A stretch of DNA of 64,000 nucleotides from an uncultured Slackia sp. (GTDB lineage Bacteria > Actinomycetota > Coriobacteriia > Coriobacteriales > Eggerthellaceae), in the NCBI RefSeq assembly GCF_959608125.1, contig NZ_CAUHPG010000003.1, forward strand, positions 1 to 64,000, written 5' to 3'. Shown piece after piece: positions 8,337 to 16,684 of the stretch (its first letter is position 1; each line of letters starts with the position of its first letter). The notes below the pieces were generated by a model that did no database searches, had not been told where the DNA came from, and worked only from the letters and a program-made list of their open reading frames with translations. Made by a program: the position numbers and the translations under genes.

Positions 8337-9218
8337 GTGTCTTATATAGAAGTGACCAGTCTCGATGACCCCCGTCTCGATGTCTACGCGCGCTTGACCG
8401 AGGCCCAGCTGCGTAACAGGCTCGAACCCGAGAAGGGCATCTTCATCGCCGAGAGCATCAAGGTGATCGGCCGTGCGCTCGCTGGCGGCATGCGGCCTGT
8501 ATCGGTGCTGATGACGCCCGAATGGAAAGAGGCGGCCGCTTCGACGATAGAAGCCGTCGAGCAGGCGGGGTCGCAGCATGGCGAAGACGTGCCGGTGTTC
8601 GTGGCGCCCGAGGCGGAGCTGAAGAAGCTGACCGGCTTCGCGTTGATGCGCGGCATCCTGTGCGCGATGCGCCGTCCCGCGCTGCCGAGCGTCGAGGAGC
8701 TGCTTGCGGGCATCGACGCCGCGCGTGCCGCATTGGGAGACGATAGCGGCCGCCGTCGCATCGCCGTGCTTGAGGGCATCGTCGACCACACGAACGTCGG
8801 AGCCATCTTCCGCTCGGCTGCGGCGTTGGGTATCGACGCCGTGCTCGTCGCGCCGACGTGCTGCGACCCGCTGTATCGTCGCGCGGTGCGCGTTTCCATG
8901 GGCACCGTGTTCCAGGTTCCTTGGACGCGTATCGGCGAAACCGTGCGCGATTGGCCTGCGGCGGGCCTTAAGAGGCTGGGCGATTTGGGCTATAAGACGG
9001 CGGCCATGGCGCTTTCGGACGATTCCGTGCCGCTGGGCGATGAGGCGCTTGCCGCATGCGACAAGCTGGCGCTCGTGTTCGGCACCGAAGGCGACGGATT
9101 GTCGCATCGCACCATCGAAGGATGCGATTTCACGGTGCGCATTCCGATGATGCACGGTGTCGACAGCCTTAACGTGGCAGCCGCCTCGGCCGTCACGTTC
9201 TGGGAGCTGTGCCGTTAA
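8337..9218 (+). CDS. SpoU/TrmH-family RNA 2'-O-ribose methyltransferase
   Basis: 293 aa. Predicted AdoMet-dependent methylation of a ribose 2'-OH in tRNA or rRNA. N-terminal ~110 residues form a substrate-binding domain; the C-terminal SPOUT knot carries 'DHTNVGAIFRSAAALG' (motif 1), 'VFGTEGDGLS' (motif 2) and 'IPMMHGVDSLNVAAAS' (motif 3). GTG start at 8337, set by AAGGAG 6 bases upstream; the nearby ATG at 8335 is out of frame. It is the last gene before the AT-rich DnaA-box region. Which RNA is modified is not clear. Confidence 0.92.
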   Translation: MSYIEVTSLDDPRLDVYARLTEAQLRNRLEPEKGIFIAESIKVIGRALAGGMRPVSVLMTPEWKEAAASTIEAVEQAGSQHGEDVPVFVAPEAELKKLTGFALMRGILCAMRRPALPSVEELLAGIDAARAALGDDSGRRRIAVLEGIVDHTNVGAIFRSAAALGIDAVLVAPTCCDPLYRRAVRVSMGTVFQVPWTRIGETVRDWPAAGLKRLGDLGYKTAAMALSDDSVPLGDEALAACDKLALVFGTEGDGLSHRTIEGCDFTVRIPMMHGVDSLNVAAASAVTFWELCR

Positions 9219-9360
9219 AGGGCGGGCTGTGTGTCGAGAATGGAATAAAGAGGCTTTTCGGCGACCCGTCGGCAATCGCGCCGGCGGGTCGTCTGCGTAA
9301 TAAAGGCCCGTGGGAAGCGTATATCGTTGGCGGTCGTTTCCGTTGGGCGAAAGGCACAAA

Positions 9361-9720
9361 TGGACGTATGACTTGTTTTTGTTGAATTATGACAAGGCGT
9401 GCTGTACGTAGAAACTTTTTCCGGTGGGTAGTCGGTTTTGAACACAAGATGCTGTGGAATCCATCAAGTTTTCAACAATCTTTGAGTAATAAGTGTAAAA
9501 CAAGGGTTTAAGTTACTTTTCGATACTTGAACATATGGAAGAAAAACCCGAGGTGGCACCGGGTATTGTTGAAAACCCTTAAGTTATCAAGGTATGTGGA
9601 AGAAACTATTAACAAGAATGTTGAAAAGTGCGTCTTGTTGAAAAAGTTATCAACAGTGAAAAAAGTAGTCAGTTTTCAATAGGAAATTAGATAAGCATTC
9701 GTAACTAAGTATTTATTCGA
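9361..9720. other. DnaA-box cluster, candidate replication origin
   Basis: A gene-free AT-rich block: lines 9481-9540 and 9661-9720 are 43/60 and 44/60 A+T by count. Five exact TTWTCAACA 9-mers: 9469-9477 (+), 9567-9575 (-), 9619-9627 (-), 9636-9644 (-), 9647-9655 (+). Near matches: TTTTGAACA 9436-9444 (+), TTATCAAGG 9584-9592 (+), TCTTCCACA 9595-9603 (-), TTTTCAATA 9673-9681 (+). Clustered inverted DnaA boxes beside AT-rich DNA are the layout of bacterial oriC. No dnaA/dnaN gene is in the window, so this is either an origin away from dnaA or a DnaA-titrating locus. Confidence 0.6.
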
Positions 9721-9849
9721 GCCTAATAAGGCATACGGGGTAGACTGGAAGGGGGCCGCCGAACGACGAAGCGGCGTGCTCGCATGCGGCGTCGTGCGGC
9801 TGCGGCGCTATTCATGCTGAATGGAATTCAAACATCAAAAAGAAATAGG
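9721..9849. other. Gap between DnaA-box region and carbonic anhydrase operator
   Basis: Starts AT-rich, then turns GC-rich around 9745-9815 with small imperfect GC repeats. I see no gene here. The stretch 9219-9360, left of the DnaA boxes, holds only a GC hairpin near 9261-9290 without a T run. Confidence 0.5.
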
Positions 9850-9864
9850 GTTACTAATAGTAAC
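9850..9864. promoter_or_regulatory. Perfect inverted repeat, possible operator
   Basis: GTTACT-AAT-AGTAAC, a perfect 6-bp inverted repeat 22 bases before the carbonic anhydrase start, in otherwise unstructured AT-rich leader. It could bind a dimeric repressor. Confidence 0.4.
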
Positions 9865-9886
9865 TAACACGAATGGAGGAACCGAA

Positions 9887-10414
9887 ATGATTATCGAGTT
9901 CAAGGGGATGCGCCCCGATATCGATAAGGCGGCCTACATTGCAGAAAACGCGACGATCAGCGGCGATGTGACGCTTGGCGAGAACAGCTCCGTCTGGTTC
10001 AACGCCGTTATGCGCGCCGAAGTGGCTCCTATCACCATCGGCGCCCTGAGCAACGTGCAGGACCACGTGATGCTCCATGCCGATTACGATTGCCCCGTCA
10101 CGATCGGCGAGCGCGTCTCCATCGGCCACAGCGCCATCGTGCACGGCGCCACGATCGAAGACCGCGTGATCGTCGGCATGGGCGCCATCGTGATGAACGG
10201 CGCCGTCATCGGCGAGGGCTCGATCATCGCCGCAGGCGCGCTGGTGAAGGAGGGTATGGTCGTTCCGCCGTATTCGTTGGTGGCGGGCGTTCCTGGCGTC
10301 GTGAAGAAGACCTTCGAACCCGGTCAGCGCCCCCAGGAGAATAACGACGAGGTGTATACCGACGACGCGTTCGCCTATGCCGCGGCTCCGCACTACCCGG
10401 TTCCCGTGAAATAA
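9887..10414 (+). CDS. Gamma-carbonic anhydrase family protein
   Basis: 175 aa. A left-handed beta-helix (hexapeptide-repeat) protein of the gamma-carbonic anhydrase/YrdA family, a trimeric cytosolic metalloenzyme or acyl-transferase-like protein. The zinc ligands have the family pattern: H in 'VMLHADYD', then the H pair of 'GHSAIVHGATIED'. Start at 9887 chosen from GGAGG (9875-9879) 7 bases upstream; the longer frame from 9821 covers the inverted repeat. First gene to the right of the DnaA-box cluster; terminator follows at 10438. Hydratase activity is likely but not certain for this family. Confidence 0.9.
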   Translation: MIIEFKGMRPDIDKAAYIAENATISGDVTLGENSSVWFNAVMRAEVAPITIGALSNVQDHVMLHADYDCPVTIGERVSIGHSAIVHGATIEDRVIVGMGAIVMNGAVIGEGSIIAAGALVKEGMVVPPYSLVAGVPGVVKKTFEPGQRPQENNDEVYTDDAFAYAAAPHYPVPVK

Positions 10415-10437
10415 CGCGTACTCAAGAACGTATGCAC

Positions 10438-10467
10438 GAAGAGGGCGACCTTCGGGTCTCCCTCTTT
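10438..10467 (+). terminator. UUCG-loop terminator
   Basis: AAGAGGG-type stem closed by a TTCG tetraloop (10451-10454), ending in CTCTTT. It lies between convergent genes. Confidence 0.75.
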
Positions 10468-10484
10468 GCGTGTGCGTCTCTTTG

Positions 10485-11705
10485 CTAGCGCGAAACGTGC
10501 TCTCTTATGAACTCGATGGGGTGCTTGTCGGCGACGCGGTAGATGCCCGCCGCAAGCAGCGGCATGATCAGCATGGTGAGCGCGCCCGCCGAAACGAATA
10601 CCGATGCGGTCGAGGCGTCCATGGCGCCCGCATTGACGGCGACCGAAGTCACGGCCACGATCAGCGGCAGCGCGGTGGTGCAGTAGACTGCCACCGTGGC
10701 GTGCGCCCGTCCTCCCATGGATGCCACCTCGGGGTCTTTGTCGTAGTGGATCGACAAGAAGATAGGCACGGTGCGAATCAGCACCAGCATGGCGATGAAC
10801 CCGAATAGCAGCAACGGGTCTTCCAGCACGGCGAGCAGGTCGATCTTGGCGCCCGATATCACGAAGAACAGAGGAATGAAGAATCCGTAGCCGATCGCGT
10901 TGAGCTTCTTTTCCAGGTCGTGATCGCCTTCGGGGATAAGGTAGCGCAGGATGAAGCCGGCGGCGAACGCGCCCAACACGATGTCCAGGCGGAACAGCGC
11001 CGACACGGCGACCAGCGCGATCAGCAGCATCAGCGTGGTGCGCACGAAGGTCTGCGAGGTGGTGTCGCGCCCCGCGAAGAAGATGTCGCGAATGGGGCCC
11101 TCCTTGCGCGACGACTGGTGTCCGAACACCGCCGTAAGCACGGCGATGGTCACGAACAGGAACAGGATGGCGATGGTCACCCAGGTCGAACGCGTCGACA
11201 GCAGCAGCGCCATGGCGACGATCGGGCCGAGCTCGCCCCACGTGCCGTAGGCGAGCACCGATTCGCCCAGGCGCGTGTTCAGCAGCCCGCGTTCTTTAAG
11301 AATAGGCATGAGCGCGCCGATGGCCGTGGTGGTCAGCGCAATAGTGACGGCCAGGCCGTCCAGGCCGCGCGCGGAAACGCTCGTGAAGCAATGCACGGCG
11401 GCAAAGGCCAGCATCAGCGTGACGAGCCAGGTGGCAAGCCCGCGCTTTCCCTCGCGACCCGTGATGGTCTTGGGGTCTATCTCGTAGCCCGCCAAAAGAA
11501 AGAGCATGGCGCAGCCCAGGTCGGAAAGAAGCATCACGCTTTCGTCGGTCCATATCATGTTGAGCATCGCCGGCCCCAGCACGGCGCCGCCTGCCAGGAG
11601 GAGCACCGTTTCAGGGATGGGTTTGCGCGGGATGAGGTTCGCAATGATGGGCGCTGCCGCCGCGACGAGCGCGATGACGGCGAGCGATACGAAATCGTGG
11701 GTCAT
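10485..11705 (-). CDS. Cation:proton antiporter, CPA2/Kef-type
   Basis: 406 aa. A predicted monovalent cation/proton antiporter (Na+/H+ exchanger domain). About 12 hydrophobic segments run the whole length; the N-terminus 'MTHDFVSLAVIALVAAAAP' is the first membrane helix. No C-terminal TrkA-N/RCK domain, so shorter than KefB/C. Start at 11705 is preferred: it follows GGAAAG, while the longer frame to 11852 is a basic, non-conserved extension. Divergent from the phosphatase gene and convergent with the carbonic anhydrase gene. It may balance pH together with its neighbour (inference). Confidence 0.88.
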   Translation of the reverse strand: MTHDFVSLAVIALVAAAAPIIANLIPRKPIPETVLLLAGGAVLGPAMLNMIWTDESVMLLSDLGCAMLFLLAGYEIDPKTITGREGKRGLATWLVTLMLAFAAVHCFTSVSARGLDGLAVTIALTTTAIGALMPILKERGLLNTRLGESVLAYGTWGELGPIVAMALLLSTRSTWVTIAILFLFVTIAVLTAVFGHQSSRKEGPIRDIFFAGRDTTSQTFVRTTLMLLIALVAVSALFRLDIVLGAFAAGFILRYLIPEGDHDLEKKLNAIGYGFFIPLFFVISGAKIDLLAVLEDPLLLFGFIAMLVLIRTVPIFLSIHYDKDPEVASMGGRAHATVAVYCTTALPLIVAVTSVAVNAGAMDASTASVFVSAGALTMLIMPLLAAGIYRVADKHPIEFIREHVSR

Positions 11706-11872
11706 GGCTTTCCGTTCGATGATGCCGGTAGAACGCATCAAGGGTAGCACAGGGCGCATACGTCGGTGCTTCCTCCATGCCTTCGATGCCGCCGCGTCAC
11801 GCCTTGCGGCGCACGTCTGCCATAATGGTCGCGCTCCGTTATTCGAATCCATACCGACAGGAGGAACGCGCC

Positions 11873-12355
11873 ATGCAGGACCGCCGTCCCATCCATCGCA
11901 TCATGTTCGTCTGCCACGGCAACATCTGCCGCTCCACGATGGCCGAATTCGTCATGAAAGACCTGGTGAAGCGCGCAGGCCGCGAAGCCGACTTCGTCAT
12001 CGCGTCCTCGGCGACGAGCACCGAGGAAATCGGCAACGACACCTATCCCGGCACCAAGCGCGTGCTGGCCGACCACGGCGTGGCCTTCGCGCCCCGCGCC
12101 GCCGTGCAGCTGCGCGCCGTCGATTACGACGCATACGACCTGTTCGTGGGCATGGATGCGGCGAATATCCGCAACATGCGCCGCATGCTGAAGGGCGACC
12201 CGCAGGCGAAGGTGCGCAAGCTGCTCGAATTCCCCGAGGGAAGCGACGCCGATACGGCCGCCGACGTGGCCGATCCCTGGTATACGGGCGATTTCGAAAC
12301 CACCTACGAAGACGTGCTGCGCGGCTGCGAGGCGCTGTTGGCCTGGCTGCGCTAG
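11873..12355 (+). CDS. Low-molecular-weight protein-tyrosine-phosphatase family protein
   Basis: 160 aa. A predicted cytosolic phosphatase (Wzb/YwlE/ArsC-type fold) acting on phospho-Tyr or phospho-Arg proteins. Catalytic P-loop 'VCHGNICRS' (CX5R) near residue 15 and general-acid Asp in 'DPWYTGDF' near residue 138 are both present. Start at 11873 set by AGGAGG 9 bases upstream. It precedes the heat-shock groEL gene. No tyrosine kinase gene is nearby, so the target is unknown. Confidence 0.92.
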   Translation: MQDRRPIHRIMFVCHGNICRSTMAEFVMKDLVKRAGREADFVIASSATSTEEIGNDTYPGTKRVLADHGVAFAPRAAVQLRAVDYDAYDLFVGMDAANIRNMRRMLKGDPQAKVRKLLEFPEGSDADTAADVADPWYTGDFETTYEDVLRGCEALLAWLR

Positions 12356-12440
12356 AAGCGGCGCGGGCGGGTGCTTCCGAGGCCGGCCGTGGACGTTTCC
12401 TATTCGTTTCCAAACCGGCGTTCAACAGAGCGCTTGCGCC

Positions 12441-12467
12441 CTAGCACTCTCAATAAAAGAGTGCTAA
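12441..12467 (+). promoter_or_regulatory. CIRCE operator (HrcA)
   Basis: Inverted repeat with arms CTAGCACTC and GAGTGCTAA separated by exactly 9 bases, one base off the CIRCE consensus. It lies 109 bases before the groEL start and implies HrcA repression, relieved by heat shock. Confidence 0.93.
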
Positions 12468-12575
12468 TCTTGGTTGCTGTTCGACGAAGTGCGAACGGCG
12501 CGTCAAATGCCTTCGCGCGACTCAGAAAACGCAGGCCCGCGATTCAGGGGCCGCGTGCAGAGAGAGGACTGGCTC

Positions 12576-14192
12576 ATGCCTAAGGAAATCGCTTTCAACG
12601 CCGATGCCCGAAGCGGCCTTGCCGCAGGTGTTCATAAACTCGCCGACGCCGTGAAAGTGACGCTCGGCCCCAAGGGCCGCTACGTCGCCACGCAGGACGA
12701 CCGTTACTGGAAGGCCCCGCAGGTCACCAACGACGGCGTGACCGTCGCCAAGGACATCGAATTCGCCAATCCCGTCGAGCAGATGGGCGCCAAGATGGTG
12801 CGCGAGGTTGCCGGCCAGACCGACAACGAGGTGGGCGACGGCACCACCACCGCCACGCTGCTCACCGACGAGCTCGTGACCATCGGTCTGCGCAGCATCG
12901 CCGCAGGCGCCGATCCGATCGCCATCCGCCGCGGCATCCAGCGCGCTTCTGCCGCCGCGATCGAGGCCGTGAAGGAAAACGCCATCGCGATCGAGACCCA
13001 CGAGCAGACCGCCAACGTGGCCACCATTTCCGCCGGCGACGAGCTGATCGGCGAGAAGATCGCCGAGGCTATCGACGAGGTGGGCAAAGACGGCGTCATC
13101 ATCGCCGAGAAGTCCCAGACCTTCGGCATCGAGGTCGAGGTGAAGAAGGGCCTCATGTTCGAGCGCGGCTTCCTTTCGCCCTACATGGCCGACGACATGC
13201 CCAACATGCTCGGCGAGCTCGAAGAGCCCTACGTCATGGTCACCGACCAGAAGATTCAGAACATACAGGACATCCTTCCCGTGCTCGAAGCCGTCAAGCA
13301 GTCCGGCCATCCGCTGCTGATCGTGGCGGGCGACGTGGGAACCGAAGCCCTCAACACGCTGCTGCTCAACAGGATGCGCGGCGCCCTGAACGTCGTGGCC
13401 GTCCAGTGCCCCGGCTACATGGACAGCGATTCGCGCAAGAAGCAGAACATGGACATCGCCATCCTCACGGGCGGCCAGGTCATCACCCCCGAGTTCGGCC
13501 TTACGCTGGCCGATGCGAACAAGGCCATGCTCGGCCGCGCCAAGAAGGTCAAGATCACCAAGGATTCCACGCTGATCATCGGCGGTCTGGGCGATAAGGA
13601 CGCCATCGAGGAGCGCTGCAAGCAGATCAAGGCCGAGTACCAGAACACCACGAGCCGCGGCGAGCGTCGCGAGCTGCGCGAGCGTCTGGCGAAGATGTCC
13701 GGCGGCATCGGTGTGCTGCGCGTCGGCGCCGCGACCGAGACCGAGCTCATCTCCACGCGTCGCCGCATCGAGGACGCGATCCGTTCCGTGCAGTCCGCGC
13801 TGCGCGAGGGCGTGGTGGCAGGCGGCGGCACCGCGCTGCTGCAGGCCATTCCCGCGCTCGACGCCCTTGAGGCCGAAGGCGACGAGAAGGTCGGCATCGA
13901 CATCGTCCGCAAAGCCCTCGAGGCCCCCGTGCGCACGATCGCCGAAAACGCCGGCTACGAGGGAACCCTCGTGGTGGAGAAGTGCAAGCAGCTCGAAAAG
14001 GGCTGGGGCCTCAATGCCGCGACGGGCGAGTACGGCGACATGGTGGCCATGGGCGTGGCCGACCCCACCGAGGTCGTGCGCACCTCGCTGGAATCCGCCG
14101 TTTCGCTGGCATGCCTGATCTTGGTCACCGAGGTCACCATGAACGACGAGGTCCAGGAAATCACCTGGGAAGACCTGGGCATCAAGAAATAA
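12576..14192 (+). CDS. groEL: 60-kDa chaperonin GroEL
   Basis: 538 aa. ATP-driven folding chamber subunit. 'ADAVKVTLGPKGR' and 'VGDGTTTATLL' mark the nucleotide site; the catalytic Asp positions are kept in 'NDGVTVAK', 'GDGTTT' and 'RIEDAIRSV'; 'REGVVAGGGTALLQ' follows. Start at 12576 set by AGAGAGGA and by homology. Two oddities. The C-terminus ends 'EITWEDLGIKK' and lacks the Gly-Gly-Met tail of typical GroELs. No groES lies upstream, so groES must be elsewhere. Local differences from the consensus ('DDRYWKAPQVTNDG', 'YMDSDSRKKQNMDIA') suggest a divergent lineage or a second paralogue. Controlled by CIRCE. Confidence 0.95.
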   Translation: MPKEIAFNADARSGLAAGVHKLADAVKVTLGPKGRYVATQDDRYWKAPQVTNDGVTVAKDIEFANPVEQMGAKMVREVAGQTDNEVGDGTTTATLLTDELVTIGLRSIAAGADPIAIRRGIQRASAAAIEAVKENAIAIETHEQTANVATISAGDELIGEKIAEAIDEVGKDGVIIAEKSQTFGIEVEVKKGLMFERGFLSPYMADDMPNMLGELEEPYVMVTDQKIQNIQDILPVLEAVKQSGHPLLIVAGDVGTEALNTLLLNRMRGALNVVAVQCPGYMDSDSRKKQNMDIAILTGGQVITPEFGLTLADANKAMLGRAKKVKITKDSTLIIGGLGDKDAIEERCKQIKAEYQNTTSRGERRELRERLAKMSGGIGVLRVGAATETELISTRRRIEDAIRSVQSALREGVVAGGGTALLQAIPALDALEAEGDEKVGIDIVRKALEAPVRTIAENAGYEGTLVVEKCKQLEKGWGLNAATGEYGDMVAMGVADPTEVVRTSLESAVSLACLILVTEVTMNDEVQEITWEDLGIKK

Positions 14193-14200
14193 GGTCGTTT

Positions 14201-14216
14201 CGGTTTTTAAAAACCG
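14201..14216. repeat. 16-bp perfect palindrome after groEL
   Basis: CGGTTTTTAAAAACCG, self-complementary, 8 bases after the groEL stop and just before a classical terminator. Possibly part of transcript 3'-end processing; no known site recognised. Confidence 0.5.
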
Positions 14217-14223
14217 TGTCGTA

Positions 14224-14253
14224 GACGCCGCCTCGCAAGGGGCGGCGTCTTTT
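14224..14253 (+). terminator. Intrinsic terminator after groEL
   Basis: 9-bp stem GACGCCGCC/GGCGGCGTC with an 8-base loop and TTTT. It lies 19 bases before the next start, so read-through would couple expression of the next gene. Confidence 0.85.
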
Positions 14254-14271
14254 GCAAGGAGGGGAAGCATC

Positions 14272-14772
14272 ATGGCGAAAAGCGTCGTGACCAATGAGCC
14301 GCGTATCAAAAACACGCTGATCAAGGCCATTCGCGAACTGCTCGAGCATCGCGCTTTGTGGCTGTATCTTCTGACCGACGAGGCGAAGAAGGCGGGTGCC
14401 GACCCGGCCGCGTTCGCGCCTGCGGCGGTGAAGCGCTGCGGTCTGTTCCAGGGTGCCGAGCTGGTAGCCAAGGGCGGCGGCACCAAGAGCCTGAAAAGCC
14501 TGAAGAAGGGTCTGTTCGGCAAGCCTGCGCAGATGGTATTCGAAATGGATGTCAAAGACGTGCAGGACGACCGTTTCGAGCTGGAGTTCCATTACTGCCC
14601 GCTCGTGAAGGCGTGGCAGAAGCAGGGCTGTACCGACGAAGAGATTTCGAACCTGTGCGACTGGGCCATGTGCGGCGACCGCGGCATCGGCGAAGCGTAC
14701 GGCTGTTCGCTCGACCTGCCGAAGACGATCGCCCGCGGCGACGACGTGTGCCATCTGATCTATCATCGCTGA
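14272..14772 (+). CDS. L-2-amino-thiazoline-4-carboxylate hydrolase-family protein
   Basis: 166 aa. Resembles the ATC_hydrolase family: 'FHYCPLVKAWQKQGCTDEE', then 'LCDWAMCGDRG' and 'LDLPKTIARGDDVCHL'. The named activity (opening a thiazoline ring to give cysteine derivatives) is known for few members; most, including anaerobe proteins like this one, are uncharacterised. AAGGAGGGG ribosome binding site overlaps the groEL terminator's end. Conserved Cys residues (HYC, LCD, MCG, VCH) could bind metal or act in catalysis. No transporter or pathway partner adjoins. Confidence 0.75.
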   Translation: MAKSVVTNEPRIKNTLIKAIRELLEHRALWLYLLTDEAKKAGADPAAFAPAAVKRCGLFQGAELVAKGGGTKSLKSLKKGLFGKPAQMVFEMDVKDVQDDRFELEFHYCPLVKAWQKQGCTDEEISNLCDWAMCGDRGIGEAYGCSLDLPKTIARGDDVCHLIYHR

Positions 14773-14802
14773 TGGCAAGCGGCCTTGCGTGCCGCAAAAA
14801 GG

Positions 14803-14833
14803 GAAGGGCTCCGGAATGATTCCGGAGCCCTTC
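14803..14833. terminator. Convergent terminator
   Basis: 14-bp perfect stem (14803-14816 with 14820-14833) and 3-base loop; the T run is on the minus-strand side, serving the PPK2-type gene. Confidence 0.85.
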
Positions 14834-14866
14834 GTCGTACCGGCGAGGAGTCGTGCCGCCTAGGCG

Positions 14867-16513
14867 CTACAGCCCCAGGCGTTCTTCGAGCGCCTGGTTG
14901 ATGATGCGCAGCGCTTTGACGCGTGCGTAATACTTATTGCTCGACTCCAGGATGCGCCAGGGAGCGTAGGTGGTCGAGGTCAGGCGGAACATGTCGTCCA
15001 CCGCGGCGGCGTATTGCGGGCGTTTGTCGCGGTTGCGCCAGTCTTCGGGTGTTATCTTCCACTGCTTGTCGGGGTTGGTCTCGCGGTCGTTGAAGCGTTT
15101 CAGCTGCTCATCGGGATCGACCGCCACCCAGAACTTCAGCAGAATGGCGCCCCACGCCTGCAGCTCGTGCTCGAATTCGTTGATTTCGTCATAGGCGCGG
15201 CCCCATTGCTCGGGACTTGCGAACCCTTCCACGCGTTCCACCAGCACGCGACCGTACCAGCTGCGGTCGTAGATGCCCACGTGGCCCGCGCGCGGCAGAC
15301 GCGTCCAATAGCGCCACAGGTGCGGATGCATGAGTTCGGGTTTGGTGGGGGCGGGGCTGGGAAACACCGTGTAGGCGCGCGCGTCGATCGCCTGAGCCAC
15401 GCGCTTGATGTTGCCGCCTTTGCCGGCCGCATCGTCGCCTTCGTAGAGCAGCATCAGCGGGATGCGCGCCCGATACATCTTCAGCTCCAGCTCACCCAGG
15501 CGCTTCTGCTCCTTTTTCAGGGCTTCGAGGTATTCCTCGCGCTCCAGGGCGAGCGAGTAGTCGATGTCTTCCAAGCGCGGTGGGCGGGACACCATGGTGA
15601 AGCGCGAATGAGCGGGCGCCAGCGCGCTTTGCTCGAGGGCCGCCTGATGCGCGGCCGCCAGCACGGCTTCGGTCTCCTCGGCGCTGCGCTTGCGCGGATC
15701 GCTTTCGGTCAGCAGGCCGGCGCTGTTCTCGGCGGCTTTGGCTGCGGCCGCTGCGGCGGCCGGATCGGCCTGCCTGGCCAGCGCGCGTTCGAGCTCGGCG
15801 ACCAGCGTGCGACACACGGTGAGATTCGCGGTGCGTTTGTCTTCTCCGTTGACCAGAGTCCAGGGGGCGAAGTCGAAATCGGTGCGACGTAGCAGCTCGT
15901 CGTATTTGGCGTAGGTGGCGTCGTAGTCGTCGATGTGTTCGAGCTCCTGCTTGCTTACGCGCCAGGCGGTGTCGGGGTTTTCGTGCAGGCGGGTCAGGCG
16001 CTTTCTCTGCGCCTTCTGGGAAATGTGCACGAAGAACTTCACCACGATATAGCCGTCCGCGGCCAGCTGGCGTTCGAATTCTTCGACCGCCGATTCATAG
16101 GCGCGCATATGATTTTCTTTGTCGGTGTACAGAAGGCGCTGCGCAGCGGCGGTGTACCAGCCGCGTTCGTAGATGGTCATATCGCCGCGCGGGCCGAGGG
16201 CTTGCCAGAATTCCTGCATGAGCGGAGCGAAACCGGTGACGCCGGTCTTCATGTCGCGGAAGCGCGCGGCCTGATTTTCGTCGAAGGTGGACAGCACGTG
16301 CACATGCGTCATGCGCGCGTCCAGGTTGTACAGAAGGTCGCCGATGCGGCTGCCTTTTCCGGCGCCGTTCCAGCCGTCGAACAGCGCCACGACGCCGATT
16401 CCTGCGGCATGCGCCCGCTGCTGCAATACCACGAGTTTCGCCATGAGCTCGTCGTAGAGAGGCTTGTAGGCTTCCTTCGGGGTTTTCTCTGAAAGGTCTA
16501 CCTGTTCGAGCAT
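14867..16513 (-). CDS. Polyphosphate:AMP phosphotransferase, two PPK2 domains
   Basis: 548 aa. Two tandem PPK2 domains, the layout of class II PPK2 (polyphosphate:AMP phosphotransferase), which makes ADP from AMP using polyphosphate. Walker A loops: 'GWNGAGKGSRIG' near residue 47 and 'EGDDAAGKGGNIKRV' near residue 357. Second-domain motifs 'YDRSWYGRVLVERVEGF' and 'LKFWVAVDPDEQLKRF' look complete; the first domain has 'YERGWYTAAAQRLL', so it may be mainly structural. AAAGGAG ribosome binding site. Divergent from ppk1 with about 290 bases between, forming a polyphosphate locus: PPK1 builds the polymer, this enzyme spends it. Confidence 0.92.
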   Translation of the reverse strand: MLEQVDLSEKTPKEAYKPLYDELMAKLVVLQQRAHAAGIGVVALFDGWNGAGKGSRIGDLLYNLDARMTHVHVLSTFDENQAARFRDMKTGVTGFAPLMQEFWQALGPRGDMTIYERGWYTAAAQRLLYTDKENHMRAYESAVEEFERQLAADGYIVVKFFVHISQKAQRKRLTRLHENPDTAWRVSKQELEHIDDYDATYAKYDELLRRTDFDFAPWTLVNGEDKRTANLTVCRTLVAELERALARQADPAAAAAAAKAAENSAGLLTESDPRKRSAEETEAVLAAAHQAALEQSALAPAHSRFTMVSRPPRLEDIDYSLALEREEYLEALKKEQKRLGELELKMYRARIPLMLLYEGDDAAGKGGNIKRVAQAIDARAYTVFPSPAPTKPELMHPHLWRYWTRLPRAGHVGIYDRSWYGRVLVERVEGFASPEQWGRAYDEINEFEHELQAWGAILLKFWVAVDPDEQLKRFNDRETNPDKQWKITPEDWRNRDKRPQYAAAVDDMFRLTSTTYAPWRILESSNKYYARVKALRIINQALEERLGL

Positions 16514-16684
16514 GAGGGCTCCTTTCGCTCGATAGTGCCTATCGGCAGTGTACGCGGGTTTCGTCTGCCGTGCGCGTCGTCCGCGTAAAAAGAGCGGACG
16601 ATTTCGACGAATGCCTCAAACGTCGCATTTATGTGGCCTTTTCTTCCCTACGTCCTATCGCCCAAGAGACGGTGCCGGTCGTAA

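Noticed and set aside
9219..9360. GC hairpin (about 9261-9290) as a terminator for the SpoU gene
   Set aside because: Good stem but no T run after it; not called with confidence.
9219..9447. Small minus-strand frames in the region left of the DnaA boxes
   Set aside because: No ribosome binding site or conserved motif; they lie partly in the AT-rich origin-like block.
12522..14555. 677-residue open frame antisense to groEL
   Set aside because: Long antisense frames are expected opposite GC-rich codons; composition is His/Asp/Leu-rich without any domain, and groEL is certain.
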